NCBI GenBank assembly: GCA_047495785.1
Contig: JBLDXI010000054.1
Location: 2,790,001-2,854,000 of the forward strand
DNA from: Lepidodermella squamata
Lineage: Eukaryota; Gastrotricha
DNA length: 64,000 nt
Direction of reading: 5' to 3'
Each line of letters opens with the position of its first letter. Position 1 is the stretch's first letter. The notes beneath the pieces are model-generated. The model ran no database searches. It was not told the DNA's origin and worked only from the letters and a program-made list of their open reading frames with translations. A program made the position numbers and the translations under genes. Shown one piece after another: positions 11,479-22,028 of the stretch.

Positions 11479-13243
11479 TTATTTGTGAAAATTTAAGAAT
11501 TTCAGCCTCTTCGTCAACGAAGTCGTGAAACCAGGCCGCGAAATTTGCAGAATTGGAGCAACAATCATTTCAACCATCAGTAATTTCAGCGATATCCTAC
11601 AGAACGAACCCGACAGAACTACAGGGCCGTAGCTATCATGCAAAGCAAAAAGCAGATACGTTAAAATAACCGGCAGGTGAAATATCGCATAAGCGAGAAA
11701 GGAACACAGCGACTGCTTAGCTATGAAAGTCTCCCGGGTCAGCCAATTCAAATCTCCAGGATTTGTTGGTTTTCCGAACAGAGAATCACCAGCGCTTAGT
11801 GGTATGGAGTATCTTGAACTCGATTTAGACATGCTCTCGTGCACTGATCGAGCAGCTCGAACTGCTTTGAACAAATGCCTGAAATATAACAGTAATATTT
11901 AACAAATTTTAACGATGAGATCTATAACTATCTTATAACTATTCTTATAACTAAGAAAACATAATATTTTTATACTCGTGTACCTGCGGACTTTGAAATG
12001 GACTGATTGGACCTGATTTTTTGTTACTTTTGTATGCGGTATGACATCTTTTGTTGTTGAGCTCTCAACTTTGGGACACATGCTCGTAATAAATAATAAA
12101 TATAACAGCTTTCAGCGCACCAAAATCGAGGTTTCAGCAATCAATACTTCTAGCACTACTTTTTACCGTTTTTTGCTCGAGTTCGAATTTTTATTTCTTG
12201 ATCGATAATAATGCACCTTTTTATGACCTTATTATGAGTTTTTTATTTTTGGCTACCTGGTACAGTTAGCGAGGCAGAAAACTTTCTACTGTTGACCTCG
12301 AAGGCTGCTGATATCGGAAAAATCACTGCTTTGTAAAATCGATACTTTAAATCGATATCGGCGCGGAAATTGACCGCCGATGGTATATCGGTCAAGCTTG
12401 GTGTAAAAAATCTTAGATCCTGGGAATCCTTGAAATTCGAAAATCTATACTGTGGGAAAATCTACAGTGCTGGAGCCTCAAGTTTAACGCTGAAACTCTT
12501 AATTTAGGTTTTTCACTTGGCATAGCAATTTTACGAAAAAATTCGACCTACCAGTAATTATAGGCTAGCGTTGTCCCAGGAACGAAAGCAACAAATAAAA
12601 CTATCGATATTCTCAACTGCGACGAATCAATCGGGCCAATTTTGCTGTCGAACGGCGCGCAAATTGGGACAGGACTCGAAGCATTCGTAATTGGTACCAT
12701 TTGAACACTCTGTCCGTACGGGTAGATGGAAACTGGCGTGAGAACCAGGGTGACTAGAGCAAAAACTATCACAGCAGTTACAATAGCTTTTTGAACTCGA
12801 GGCTTTGACGTTGGTGCCTTCGATGTGATAAAAACTCTACGTTCATAGCTGATCAGCATCATGACGCACGGGCTGAAAACTGCCGTAGCGTAGGTCACCC
12901 AAGAAAACAGCTTACATTCGAAATCACCGGCCTCCCATTCTCCAGTCCTCAATGTTACTAACATTATAACAGTGTATTGAATGCAGAATATGGTGTTATT
13001 CGCCGCTAGGATGCTGACTAGGACTAGAAAATCCTTTCGAACAGCCCGTTTGTGGTAGACATAGACATTAGCGATATTCGACGCACAGACGCTGATTGTA
13101 AGAATGACTGATATTAAGGTGGTTGTTAGCCGTTCTTCGAATGACTGAAACGGAGTGTTGTAGAGAGCGATGAACCAATACCTAGGCTGTTCGAAGCCGA
13201 GGTGAGGCAGATTGGCGAAAATCCAGGAATCGTTGAAGGTCAT
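11479..13243 (-). CDS. Divergent rhodopsin-class G-protein-coupled receptor
   Basis: Minus-strand exons 13243-12552, 12082-11984 and 11878-11479 join to 396 aa with seven hydrophobic segments: five in exon 1 and two in exon 3. The start is the first ATG, at 13243; the open frame also extends a few codons further upstream. Class A features are weak but in the right places. There is a cysteine at the start of TM3 (FECKLF), ERR replaces DRY at the end of TM3, and a Pro-containing TM7 (VAPILQ) replaces NPxxY. TM2 has Asn where Asp is usual. A long third intracellular loop is rich in Ser/Lys. The ligand cannot be inferred. Intron 1 (469 bp) carries a copy of a dispersed GATATCGG-type repeat. Confidence 0.7.
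12308..12362 (+). repeat. Dispersed GATATCGG element, copy 1 (GPCR intron)
   Basis: A core of about 55 bp, bounded by GATATCGG and CGATATCGGC with AAAAATCACTG inside. Closely similar copies lie at 23764-23820 (opposite strand) and 62053-62106. This copy is inside an intron of the GPCR gene. Confidence 0.7.
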
Positions 13244-13756
13244 GTCGAATTGCTCGTCTTCAAGCACGTAATTTCGCGAAATACTAATGTTTTCTCACGG
13301 AAGTTGTAAAGCTTCATAAACAATTTAATAGAACGGAATTCAAACTCGAAATAAAAAACTCAGACAAGAACACAACATTAAAAAAAAGAATTTTAGCAAA
13401 CCAACTTTGACGAAATCGATCAAGTCGTCACGCCTCCTACTGCCATAAATAATTCATAAATAACGCGAAATATTAGCGAGATTATCGAGGACGCTCATCC
13501 GCGGGAAGGAAGTCCGTGAAATGCTTGGTAAAACCGATCGATATTGCGAATCGTTGTCCAATTTAAGGGTGCACAGCTTTTTATACTACGACATACATAA
13601 TCCCATCAGCCTGTCTGATAACTTATTACGACAAGGAAGAGCTCTATTCGTCCTTATGTAATCATAGCTCATCAGGGTTATACAAGTTTCACTGACGCAA
13701 GCGCGAAAAATCGAAACAAAAATAATTAGACCATGATTAACTTTTTTATTAATTTT
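13244..13756. other. Intergenic between GPCR and GT32 genes
   Basis: No open frame or RNA feature is supported. It should contain the 5' region of the GPCR gene and the 3' approach of no other gene, since the GT32 gene ends at 13757 on the same strand. Confidence 0.4.
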
Positions 13757-14773
13757 TTAAGGTCGCTTGAGAATAAAATCACGATCTTCCAATTTGTTCT
13801 TTAGCCATTCGGTTGATACTACAACCTTCGAAACAGCGACATACGCGATATATCTAGTTAATTTCGGCTTGAGTGAAACAAACGAAATTAATAGGAATAT
13901 GGCACAGCACGTGAAAATGTAGTCCCAGACGAAGCTGATAACAAAGCCGTCCCATGAATGCCACGTGCCACCCGGGGCGTGCCAGAAGAAGTCGCCCTGC
14001 GGGTTTTTATACATTTTATTCGGAATGGTGTAGACACCCTGCCGCTCGGTTTCGTTAGCTAAATGATATTGAACCGTGACGAAGAGCGGCCCAGTGCCTA
14101 ACATGACAGTCAGGTAAGGAATTAGGAACCAGTGATTCCAAGTTTCCAGCTCTCGGATCAATCTTTCGAAGAAAGGATGCTTCGGTTTCAGTGAGAACAT
14201 CAAATCATTCGAAAATCCGATCGGTTCAGTCTCGGGTAGTAGAACTTCGGCATGCTCATGGGCGTAAAAGCTGTAGAACGACCGAACTGTCCCAACGTCG
14301 AGATCCGCGTAAACTCCGCCGTAATGATACAGCAAAAAGTAGCGAAATGCGTCGATTTGTTGAATTTTATGCGAATAACTGGTGAAAATCGGCAGAAACC
14401 ACGCGTAATTTTCGGCCATAAATGTCACCATATCGAGATCTGTCCAGAAGATGTACGTGCAGTTGACGTTCCATTCGCGTAGGTCATGCATCGTTCCGCC
14501 CCATTCCGGGCGTTTTTCCGTTGTATTCGTCGGGTAAGTCTGGTGGATTAAGCAATTCTGCCAATCCGGGTCGTCTTTAACCGACGTTTTATCAGCCATT
14601 GACGTGTCATTCGGGTGCAGATGGAAATATTTGTAAGCATGACGTTGAAATAAAGCTGTTAGCAATAGCTTCGGAATAGGCCAATAGGAAATGATCGATA
14701 TCGTTATGATAAAAATGACGATGAGATAAACGAGGAAAATTATTTTGCCACGGTGTGCTAATCGACGCGGCAT
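13757..14773 (-). CDS. GT32-family glycosyltransferase (MIPC-synthase/OCH1-like), single exon
   Basis: One uninterrupted 338-aa frame. An N-terminal membrane anchor (about residues 10-31) is followed by a lumenal catalytic domain with HQTY, YIFWTDLD and the family hallmark IDAFRYFLLYHYGGVYADLD, whose DLD (about 157-159) is the metal/nucleotide-sugar DxD motif. A second hydrophobic segment lies near the C-terminus, as in fungal SUR1/CSH1 mannosyl-inositol-phosphorylceramide synthases. It probably transfers a hexose to a lipid or glycan in the Golgi; donor and acceptor cannot be read from the sequence. The lack of introns stands out among intron-bearing neighbours and fits a retrocopy or old horizontal transfer, though simple intron loss is also possible. 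Confidence 0.8.
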   Translation of the reverse strand: MPRRLAHRGKIIFLVYLIVIFIITISIISYWPIPKLLLTALFQRHAYKYFHLHPNDTSMADKTSVKDDPDWQNCLIHQTYPTNTTEKRPEWGGTMHDLREWNVNCTYIFWTDLDMVTFMAENYAWFLPIFTSYSHKIQQIDAFRYFLLYHYGGVYADLDVGTVRSFYSFYAHEHAEVLLPETEPIGFSNDLMFSLKPKHPFFERLIRELETWNHWFLIPYLTVMLGTGPLFVTVQYHLANETERQGVYTIPNKMYKNPQGDFFWHAPGGTWHSWDGFVISFVWDYIFTCCAIFLLISFVSLKPKLTRYIAYVAVSKVVVSTEWLKNKLEDRDFILKRP

Positions 14774-15565
14774 ATTATACGTGCCACAGCCCTAAAAAGT
14801 GAGGAGTGGCTTTCTAAATATAACTGCACCATCGTATAGGTTGTTTTCTGAACGCGCCATTGTCCTATCCTGAAGCACAACCACGTAAACAACCCCAGAA
14901 GAAGAGCACGCAATCATGTACGCAGTTCCAGGTTATGATTGCGTTCATTGTAATGAGTAGGACGCACCCTAGTGCTTATAAATGGCTTCACTGTAGCGAG
15001 GTGCAACTTTAGAAAATGCCAGTTTTCACATGTTTTCAAGGTTAAAAATCGGCTCTAGCTCAAACAAATTTGAAATTTAAAATGAAGGTTGGCAAGGTGA
15101 CTCTTGATTTGTTTGTAAATTTGGCGAATTTTACAATGTTTACCTGATTTTTTGGCAATTCAAAAAGGCTTTGACACAATTTTGGGCAATTAGCGTTTGA
15201 TTTTTTATAGCGCTCATTTTTTATTTGCGACGACTTGGTGAGTTTTAAGATTATTTCTCTTATCGAATTATCAATGCCGATTTGTATTCCAATAATATGA
15301 TCATTAACAAGTACCAACAGACTGATTGAAAGAATTTCTGAAATTTTTGATTTTCGCTCCAGCTGCCTCGAGTTTGATGTCAAATAAAAGCAGACCAAAC
15401 GGAGAATTTTTAGCCAAAACCTCCATGTCTTTACTGTTCGAGGCTGACAAGTTAATCATCCAAAAAGTGTGAATTTTGAATAATAATATTTGCAAAAAAA
15501 AATTAAGACAGATTTTTTCTTTATCACGATTTATTTTTTATATTCAGATAAATTCTCTCTTTTTA
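14774..15565. other. Intergenic, no supported gene
   Basis: AT-rich. A 112-codon minus-strand frame at 15060-15398 has no recognisable domain and no splice partner, so it is not called. The stretch lies between two minus-strand genes and probably holds the GT32 promoter and the 3' region of EEF1AKMT2. Confidence 0.4.
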
Positions 15566-16698
15566 TTATTGGTCAATTATTTTTTCGAAAACACAACAAG
15601 TCACCGTGCGACCTTCACGGCTGCCGAAGCGGAACGAAGGCGTAGGCAATTCAATGACAAATCGCCATTTGTTTTTCACGCACCACGCTTCAATGAGTTC
15701 CTTTGTCGTCCAATTACACGAAGCTAGGATCAATTTTTCTGTCACGCAATCACTGACATTATCAATAAAGTTAGCCACCCGCTGCTTGTGAGCCTCCACG
15801 TCGCTTTCATCCGGCGGCCGTAGTGTTATAGCGTCGTAAGTTCCAACATCGACGCCCAAATCATACGGCTGCATTTTGGCACTTGGAACGCACAAATCGG
15901 CGCAGAAAAGTGAACGAATTGCTGAGGACCAGTTGGGCTTGCTGGCGGCGGATTTTTTCGCCAATTCTATCGCCGTTTCGGAATAGTCAACACCGTGTAG
16001 ATTCGTAAAACCGAGATCAGCCTAAAAATTTGAAACAAATTAACAGCTTAGAATTTTGAATATATTTTGAAATTTTGAAATATATCGAAAAAATATTTGA
16101 AAATATGGGAAATTATCCTAATTTTAGCGAGATTTTTCGAATTTTATTTGCGATTTTATTTATCATTTTGCGTGAAAACTAATTTTATTTTTTAGTTGTT
16201 AGTTGAAAAGTTTTTAGAAAAAGGGTGTCGAGATAAGCCCAATAGTGAGATCTATTATTTTAGGCATTATAATGAAATGGCGTTAGACTTGAAGAGCCAT
16301 TCGGGAAAATTTGGTGCTACAGCCCCATAACGGATAATAATTCGAAAAATAATTTCACGTAAAATTCTGATTATTTTACTAACGAGTTCCCGAAGCAATG
16401 CGCCATTTCCAGTGCCAATATCGATGAGTGATTTGCTCTTGTCAGCATTTTCCGACAAATATTTAGTCACAGTCCGAACAATACGCCGATCAAACCAACA
16501 TTCATTACCAACATCCACCTGTTGATGGGTCGACTCAGCTTCGATAAACCCACTCAGCTCTCTGCCATAATGTTTATCCCAGCTGTGATTGAAAAAAATG
16601 AAATAAAAAATCTGAAGTTCACAATATTTTCAAGCATACAATTCTTTGGTCCCCAATACTGAAGGCTCGATTTCATCTTCATTTTCACTCCCTGACAT
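15566..16698 (-). CDS. EEF1AKMT2: eEF1A lysine methyltransferase 2 (METTL10)
   Basis: Exons 16698-16640, 16582-16384 and 16021-15566 join in frame to 237 aa. It matches the family along its length: an N-terminal LGTKEFWDKHYGREL block, NECWFD, the SAM-binding motif LIDIGTGNGALL, GVDYSETAIELA, the DVGTYDAITL block, and the C-terminal ASCNWTTKELI and LPTPSFRFGSREG. The human orthologue trimethylates a lysine of elongation factor eEF1A in the cytosol. It is the last gene of a four-gene minus-strand string (TRAPPC2L, RPAP3, MANBAL-like, this gene), separated from the previous one by 345 bp. Introns are 57 and 362 bp. Confidence 0.9.
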
Positions 16699-17043
16699 AT
16701 TATATTATTTAAAAAGTACCCTATATTTCGTGTCAAATATTTGGCAATTTTTATTTTAAATTTGCTTGTAGAAGCGCAACAAAACAGAACCGTGCTCAAA
16801 AACAACCCATGCAAATATAATAGAAGACTCGAATCTAGTGGCTATCGATGAGATTCACGCGTCGAAAAACTTTAGTCTGGTTCTATCACAGAATGTAATG
16901 AAAAAAATTAACTGCTGCAGCAGTCTATATAATTTCTCACAAATAAACGCGGTAAAAAGTGTTGTTTTCTAAATAATTCATTCGGAAGACCGGCAGAAAC
17001 AAACGCAGTGCATACAAAATTCCGTTCAGATTTTTCGTTCACA
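16699..17043. other. Gap between MANBAL-like and EEF1AKMT2
   Basis: 345 bp with no coding signal. It would contain the MANBAL-like 3' UTR. It is the widest gap in this four-gene string. Confidence 0.4.
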
Positions 17044-17439
17044 TCAATGTTTAAATCCGTTCGATTGCTGCTTATTCTTGTTACGCTTACGAGCCCGGTT
17101 AGAATACGACGATTTGTCATGTTCACCCTCAGATCCTTTCTCGTTTTCCTGATCGGACGAGTTCAATTTTTGATTCGCACGAGACGATTCGCCGCTGTTG
17201 CGCCGCTTTTGATTTTGCCCGTCTGATTTTTCGTCACTGTCAGTTTTCGCGCTAGGAGGCAGGACGAAGGCTGCGATGATGCAAACGAGTTGAAAAACCG
17301 CACCGAGAGCTATTCCGGCCTGAACAGCGTATTCATACCAGCGCATCGCCGTGTCGCTGTCTTTGAAATCGCGCTCATACACATATTTAGCAGGGTAATC
17401 GTCCAGATAATTCGGATTATCCGGCTCGAATGGGTCCAT
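17044..17439 (-). CDS. MANBAL: Small single-span membrane protein, MANBAL (UPF0239)-like
   Basis: 131 aa in one coding exon. A short acidic N-terminus leads to one membrane span, GIALGAVFQLVCIIAAFVLP, then a long charged Ser/Lys/Asn-rich tail ending in a basic cluster. The span closely resembles the LGAIFQLICVLAIIIPIP segment of vertebrate MANBAL, which also has a basic tail. The family's role is unknown. An acceptor-like sequence (GTTTTTTTTGTAG) sits a few bases upstream of the ATG, so a 5' splice, cis or trans, is likely. The gene starts 130 bp after the RPAP3 stop on the same strand. Confidence 0.6.
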   Translation of the reverse strand: MDPFEPDNPNYLDDYPAKYVYERDFKDSDTAMRWYEYAVQAGIALGAVFQLVCIIAAFVLPPSAKTDSDEKSDGQNQKRRNSGESSRANQKLNSSDQENEKGSEGEHDKSSYSNRARKRNKNKQQSNGFKH

Positions 17440-17569
17440 TTTAAAAATAAATCTACAAAAAAAACAGTCAATAAATTAATTAAACGGCAGTTTATTGCAA
17501 GAAGAAGTACGAAAGTGTGCAGAATTTTTATTTTTTTTTCCCCGACAAAAAGAATCACAGATATTAATT

Positions 17570-18943
17570 TCACGAGGATTTAGCGGCGGTTAATTTTTCG
17601 AGAAGCTTCTTCAAATCGCTATCCAGAAACAACGCAACAGTCGAGTAGCGATTAACACGTGGTAGGTATTTGAAAAATTTCACCGTCGTATCGTCGAGAT
17701 CCCGTCCAGAAAAACACTCTACAATATCGCTCAGCATTGTAGATTCTAGAGATAGCCCGAAAAATTCCGGTAAGCGCTCCGAGTCGATTTTTCGAAGATA
17801 GCTGTACAAAGTTTCGCGATTCGATCGAATTGCACGAAGGTCGTTTTGAAATTGAAATGCAGTATTTGGAGGTTCGGGTACCGAGACCCAAGATTCGGGA
17901 ATAGGGGCGTAGACAAATCTCGGCGCTTGATTCCGCGTGTCACCAGCTTCGTCCGCTTTCCCCAGCTCTTTTACAGGCGATGTCGATTTCCATAAATGAG
18001 TCAAGTGCGCAACCTCTCGAATTGGAACTTGACTCAATTTATCGTCATCGCTCAAATCGCCGCCTTTCCAGTTTTTCACTGGCATAATGCCGAAATCTGG
18101 TGCGGATTCTGCCGGAATCGGGAACCAGTCTGGAATTTTTGATAGTGCCTCCTGCTCCACCATCAATTCAACAGCTTTAGAAATGCGAGTTTGCTCCGCT
18201 AATCTCTCAATTTCTTGCCTCGCTAATTTGTTGTTCGGCTCTAGATTCAGCACCGATTCGAAATCATCTTGAGCCTCTTCGAGTTTTCCCAGTCCAACAC
18301 GGGCAGTCGCTCGACGGAACAGGGCTTTAGTATTGCGCGGCTCAGAGTTTAGCGCCATTGTACAATCAGACTCGGCCTGTTCGAATTTGTCAAGTTTCAG
18401 ATAACAAATAGCTCGGTTCGATAGGAAAGTCGCGTTTCGGGGTTGGATTTTGATAGCTGCCGAATAGCATTCGATCGCCTCTTCATATTTCTTTTGACCA
18501 AACAGCTCATTGCCCTTCTCTTTATGCGCGATAGCTTCCTTTTCACGCTTCGGATCAGGGGTTGCGTCCTCTTCTTCGGAAGAAGATGACTTGAGAGCAG
18601 CATCGACGTCGAATTTATCCCAAGCTCGATAATCGTACGAACTTAGTTTCTTTTTCCCGGTACCATTCGACCCATTTTGCGCGACGTTTTCCTTCTTCTT
18701 CTCCTTGCTTTTGGAAGAAGGATTGCGAACTGGGGCAGCAGCTTGAGCCTGCTAAGAAGCAATCATAAGGTAACATAATTTAGATAGGAAATATGTAACC
18801 TTATCCACAGGTTGACCAAGCAGCTCCGCTTCTTTAGTCTTTATGTCTTTGGTCCAGTCATCAAGGTCTTTCAAATAGTCACCCAAGTCTTGCTGGTTTT
18901 GCTTCATTTGAATTTGAAGCTCAGCAAATCGGCTCGGATCCAT
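17570..18943 (-). CDS. RPAP3: RNA polymerase II-associated protein 3 (R2TP subunit), single TPR
   Basis: Exons 18943-18800 and 18751-17570 give 441 aa. The N-terminus (ELQIQMKQNQQDL, LDDWTKDIK) matches the human RPAP3 N-terminal segment. One TPR domain follows (about 130-240, with KEKGNELFGQKKYEEAIECY and LSNRAICYLKL), and the C-terminus matches the RPAP3_C domain (PPNTAFQFQNDLRAIR to LFLDSDLKKLLEKL). In other animals RPAP3 binds HSP90/HSP70 through its TPRs and joins RUVBL1/2 and PIH1D1 to assemble Pol II, snoRNPs and dyneins. The human protein has two TPR domains and is about 665 aa; this one has one. The exon 2 acceptor is a tandem TAGCAG, so two forms differing by one Gln are possible. 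Confidence 0.9.
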
Positions 18944-19050
18944 TATGTAAGCGATAAAAGCCTAATAAAAGTCGGGAGATGCTTGTAATTAAATTTTACG
19001 AAATCACACCAATGTTTTGAAGACATAAATATTCAATGGAAAGAGCGACG

Positions 19051-19680
19051 TTAGCAAGGACTAGTTGTCGAGAGCAAAGTTGAGACGGCATTGTCAAACT
19101 GCCTATACAAGACCGGAATAATAAGATTAAAAATCACTTACAAGCGCTGAATACTTACTTCGAGGTTATTCGCTCACCACAGTTATAAAATGGATTGTAT
19201 AGCACCGAAACATATGCATTGTGGAGAAATCGAAACATCTATGATACCAACGCGAATGAATGGCAGCTATGCCGAATTATATGTAGCTTACGTTTTTCAC
19301 TTCATTGTCTCTTAGAACAGAATTAACAGCATCCACGACGACAACGAACTTGACGCCGCCATTAGTCACATAACCATAACTAGGTTATAAAAATGGGCAC
19401 TTGAATAGGGGCAGATAGTGAAATGAACTAACATTTTATACTCCTCGCACGGATATAGAGTACCCAGGTAGAGGTCTTGCATTTCCTTCTTTACTGTGAG
19501 CTTTGATTCAACAACATCCAATGAGGAGTGAACCATAAACTGAAACTGCAGTTGATCGGTAATCCCATCAGCACAGCGGAAATACAGAGGGTAATTCTGA
19601 ATATGAATGAATATTAGAAGGCGCAATTAATTAAAAACGCTGATTACCTCATTGGAAATAACAGCGACACAAGTAGCCAT
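19051..19680 (-). CDS. TRAPPC2L: TRAPP complex subunit 2-like protein
   Basis: Five exons on the minus strand, 19680-19648, 19596-19433, 19379-19292, 19238-19159 and 19102-19051, encode 138 aa, close to the 140 aa of human TRAPPC2L. Conserved blocks in order: MATCVAVISNENYPLYF, MVHSSLDVVE, LYLGTLYPCEEYK, YGYVTNGGVKFVVVVD, LRDNEVKN, NPFYNCGERI and FDNAV. This is a longin-like sedlin-fold subunit of the TRAPP tethering complexes in ER-Golgi and autophagy traffic. It heads a minus-strand string, with RPAP3 beginning 107 bp after its stop. Introns are 50-57 bp. Confidence 0.92.
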
Positions 19681-20304
19681 TTATTAATGTAATATCCTAA
19701 CGAACTAACAAAGTATTTGGATGCAAAGTAGATCCATGATACAAAACGAACAGTAAATGGTAGTTCACATTTACCCCATGTTCTACATCCTACATCGTTG
19801 TCATGGAGCTCACCGTTTTCGATTTCGTGGGCAAAGAGTAGAGCTTGCCTTCTGAGACGGAGAAGGGAGAAGTCCTGAGAGGTCCAGAGGTCGGCTAATC
19901 TCTCAAAAGGAAGCCCTTCTCAGAGGGCAGTTTCACGAATTAGGAGCCCCGTTGTGCTTAAACAAGCTCAGCTCCCAGCTTCAAGTAAGTTAGTCAAGTG
20001 AACAAGGCTAGAACTTTCTCGTGCCGGCGCGAGCGACAGTCTCGAGGAGTCGTTTGGGACAAGATTTTGAAAGAAATCACCGCGAAGGCGAATGATTAAA
20101 AATGTGAAAATCATTTTTATTTCTAAGAAATTGCAAAATTTATTTGAAATTTTGTTCAATTCTTAATCGAAATTCATGAAAATTACGTTGCTAGGTTACA
20201 GCTTGCGAATGGGCGCTCATTGATGGCATCTTCTTGCAACGATGTTTTGCGGCTTTCACGCAATAATTCTTTGACTACTTTCTTTGCTATCTGATTACAT
20301 TGAA
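19681..20304. other. Divergent promoter region with a GC-rich structured segment
   Basis: Lies between the divergent TRAPPC2L (-) and TTLL9 (+) genes. Positions 19801-20078 are clearly more G/C- and purine-rich than the flanks and contain several short stem-loops, for example GCCCTTCTCAGAGGGC at about 19913-19928 and AAGCT...AGCTT at about 19963-19981. A TTTT run follows near 20075. No protein frame explains it. A non-coding RNA gene of about 280 nt (RNase P/MRP size) is one possibility; a structured 5' UTR or promoter is another. Confidence 0.3.
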
Positions 20305-21936
20305 ATGAATAAACAAGCTAGCTACATGCAGCCCACTGCTGCGAAACGTGGAAGTGAAGTCAAAGACCTCAGCAAAACAGTCGCAAAACGCCCTGGTATC
20401 ACAGATCGGCCTGTGCGATTTCGATGCTTCTTGGCGAATACTATTTATGACGTCCTCAAAAATCGCGGATGGCAAGAAGTGAGTGAAGGATCGAATGATT
20501 GGGACTTCTACTGGTGCGATGTTGGCAGCGTCAAAGACAACTTTGATCACATGTACCTTCAAGAGCACATGCGAATCAATCACTTTCGTAATCACTACGA
20601 GCTGACCAAGAAAAATTTAATGATTAAGAATCTAAGGAGAATGAAGAAACAGATAGAGCGAGAGAATGGGAAAGGTGCTGGAGCGACTGCTTCTTCTGCT
20701 GCTAATACAAACCAAGCTGTGAACTCGGTCGAAAGCAACGTTCTGTCCGACGGTGGTTGGGATTTTTTCCCAACATCTTACGAGTTACCGTCGGAATATC
20801 ACATGTTTGTGGAAGAATTTAAACGTGCACCTTCCGGGACTGTCTGGATCATGAAACCAGCTGGTCGTGCTCAAGGCAAAGGGATATTTTTATTCCGTCA
20901 GCTAAAACAAATTATCGATTGGAAAAGAGTTGCGACTTCAGGCTCAGGAATGCTGAACAGTGCTCTTGCGGGTGGAGGTAATGCTTCAGGAGGCGCAGCT
21001 GATAACAGCAATCCATCTGGTATGACAGTGTCTGGCTCCGGAGCTGATCAAGCTATCGAAACTTACGTTGTTCAGAGATACATTGACAACCCTTATTTAT
21101 TAAATGGTCGCAAATTTGATCTCAGGGTTTACTGCCTCGTTACATCATACAACCCGCTCAGAGTATGGGTTTATCGCGAAGGCTTTGCCCGTCTGACCAA
21201 TACAAGATTCACCTTAGACTCACTGGATGACACTTATGTTCATTTAACAAATGTAGCAGTACAAAAAACTGCGCCGGATTACGACCCGGATAAAGGTGCT
21301 AAATGGTCCGTCCAACGGTTAAGAGAATACCTCACTGCAAAACATGGTTGGCTGGCTGTTCGAGAGTTGCTTCGGCTAATCGATTGCATATTTCTTCGCA
21401 GCCTCTTATCTGTGCAAAAGCTTATGATTCAAGACAAGCATTGCTTCGAACTTTATGGCTACGATATTCTGATCGATGACACACTCAAGCCGTGGCTCCT
21501 AGAAATTAACGCTTCACCGTCTTTGACAGCGAGCAGCCGAGATGATTACGAATTGAAATGCCGTTTGTTAGATGACATGGTCAGTGTGATCGACATGGAA
21601 GGAAGGCTCACTGGGAAAGAAAAACGAGTTGGAGGCTTCGATCTCATACATGACGAGCGGGGCATTGTAACGTTAGATGAAGTTGGAATTGACGTGTCGC
21701 CTCAATCCAAGTACAACATTAATTCTTTCTTGGGCGGCGATTGTTCGGATAGGCGAGTTTTGCTGCGCCGCATCTACCGAGAATCCCGCATGGCTCAAAT
21801 GCGATCAGCGACGGGTACAACACCGCCCAATAACACTTCTTCAGGTGGCGTAACAACTGGACCAGCACCATCAACTACCTCATCAAATAACAACAGCGAT
21901 AAAGTTCAGCTATCAATGACTGTTTCCTCACCATGA
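20305..21936 (+). CDS. TTLL9: Tubulin tyrosine-ligase-like 9, intronless
   Basis: A single 543-aa exon. The start is the first ATG (20305), giving MNKQASYMQ; the frame is also open a few codons upstream without an ATG. TTL-domain blocks match TTLL9 throughout: [98 protein letters not shown] and [14 protein letters not shown] (ATP-grasp metal-binding Glu/Asn). TTLL9 polyglutamylates axonemal tubulin. It is longer than the human protein (439 aa) through Gly/Ser/Ala/Asn-rich inserts near 130-150 and 220-250 and a Thr/Ser tail. AATAAA lies at 21959-21964, and FAM81 starts 92 bp after the stop. Confidence 0.93.
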   Translation: MNKQASYMQPTAAKRGSEVKDLSKTVAKRPGITDRPVRFRCFLANTIYDVLKNRGWQEVSEGSNDWDFYWCDVGSVKDNFDHMYLQEHMRINHFRNHYELTKKNLMIKNLRRMKKQIERENGKGAGATASSAANTNQAVNSVESNVLSDGGWDFFPTSYELPSEYHMFVEEFKRAPSGTVWIMKPAGRAQGKGIFLFRQLKQIIDWKRVATSGSGMLNSALAGGGNASGGAADNSNPSGMTVSGSGADQAIETYVVQRYIDNPYLLNGRKFDLRVYCLVTSYNPLRVWVYREGFARLTNTRFTLDSLDDTYVHLTNVAVQKTAPDYDPDKGAKWSVQRLREYLTAKHGWLAVRELLRLIDCIFLRSLLSVQKLMIQDKHCFELYGYDILIDDTLKPWLLEINASPSLTASSRDDYELKCRLLDDMVSVIDMEGRLTGKEKRVGGFDLIHDERGIVTLDEVGIDVSPQSKYNINSFLGGDCSDRRVLLRRIYRESRMAQMRSATGTTPPNNTSSGGVTTGPAPSTTSSNNNSDKVQLSMTVSSP

Positions 21937-22028
21937 ATTTGCAATAATTTATAGCACCAATAAAGCACATGTCTTTTCAATGCAAAATTAATATTTACCT
22001 ATTTGTGAAATTTAGATTTTGTTTTATA

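Noticed and set aside
15060-15398. 112-codon minus-strand frame
   Set aside because: AT-rich, Lys/Asn/Ile-heavy, no domain or conserved motif, and no spliced partner.
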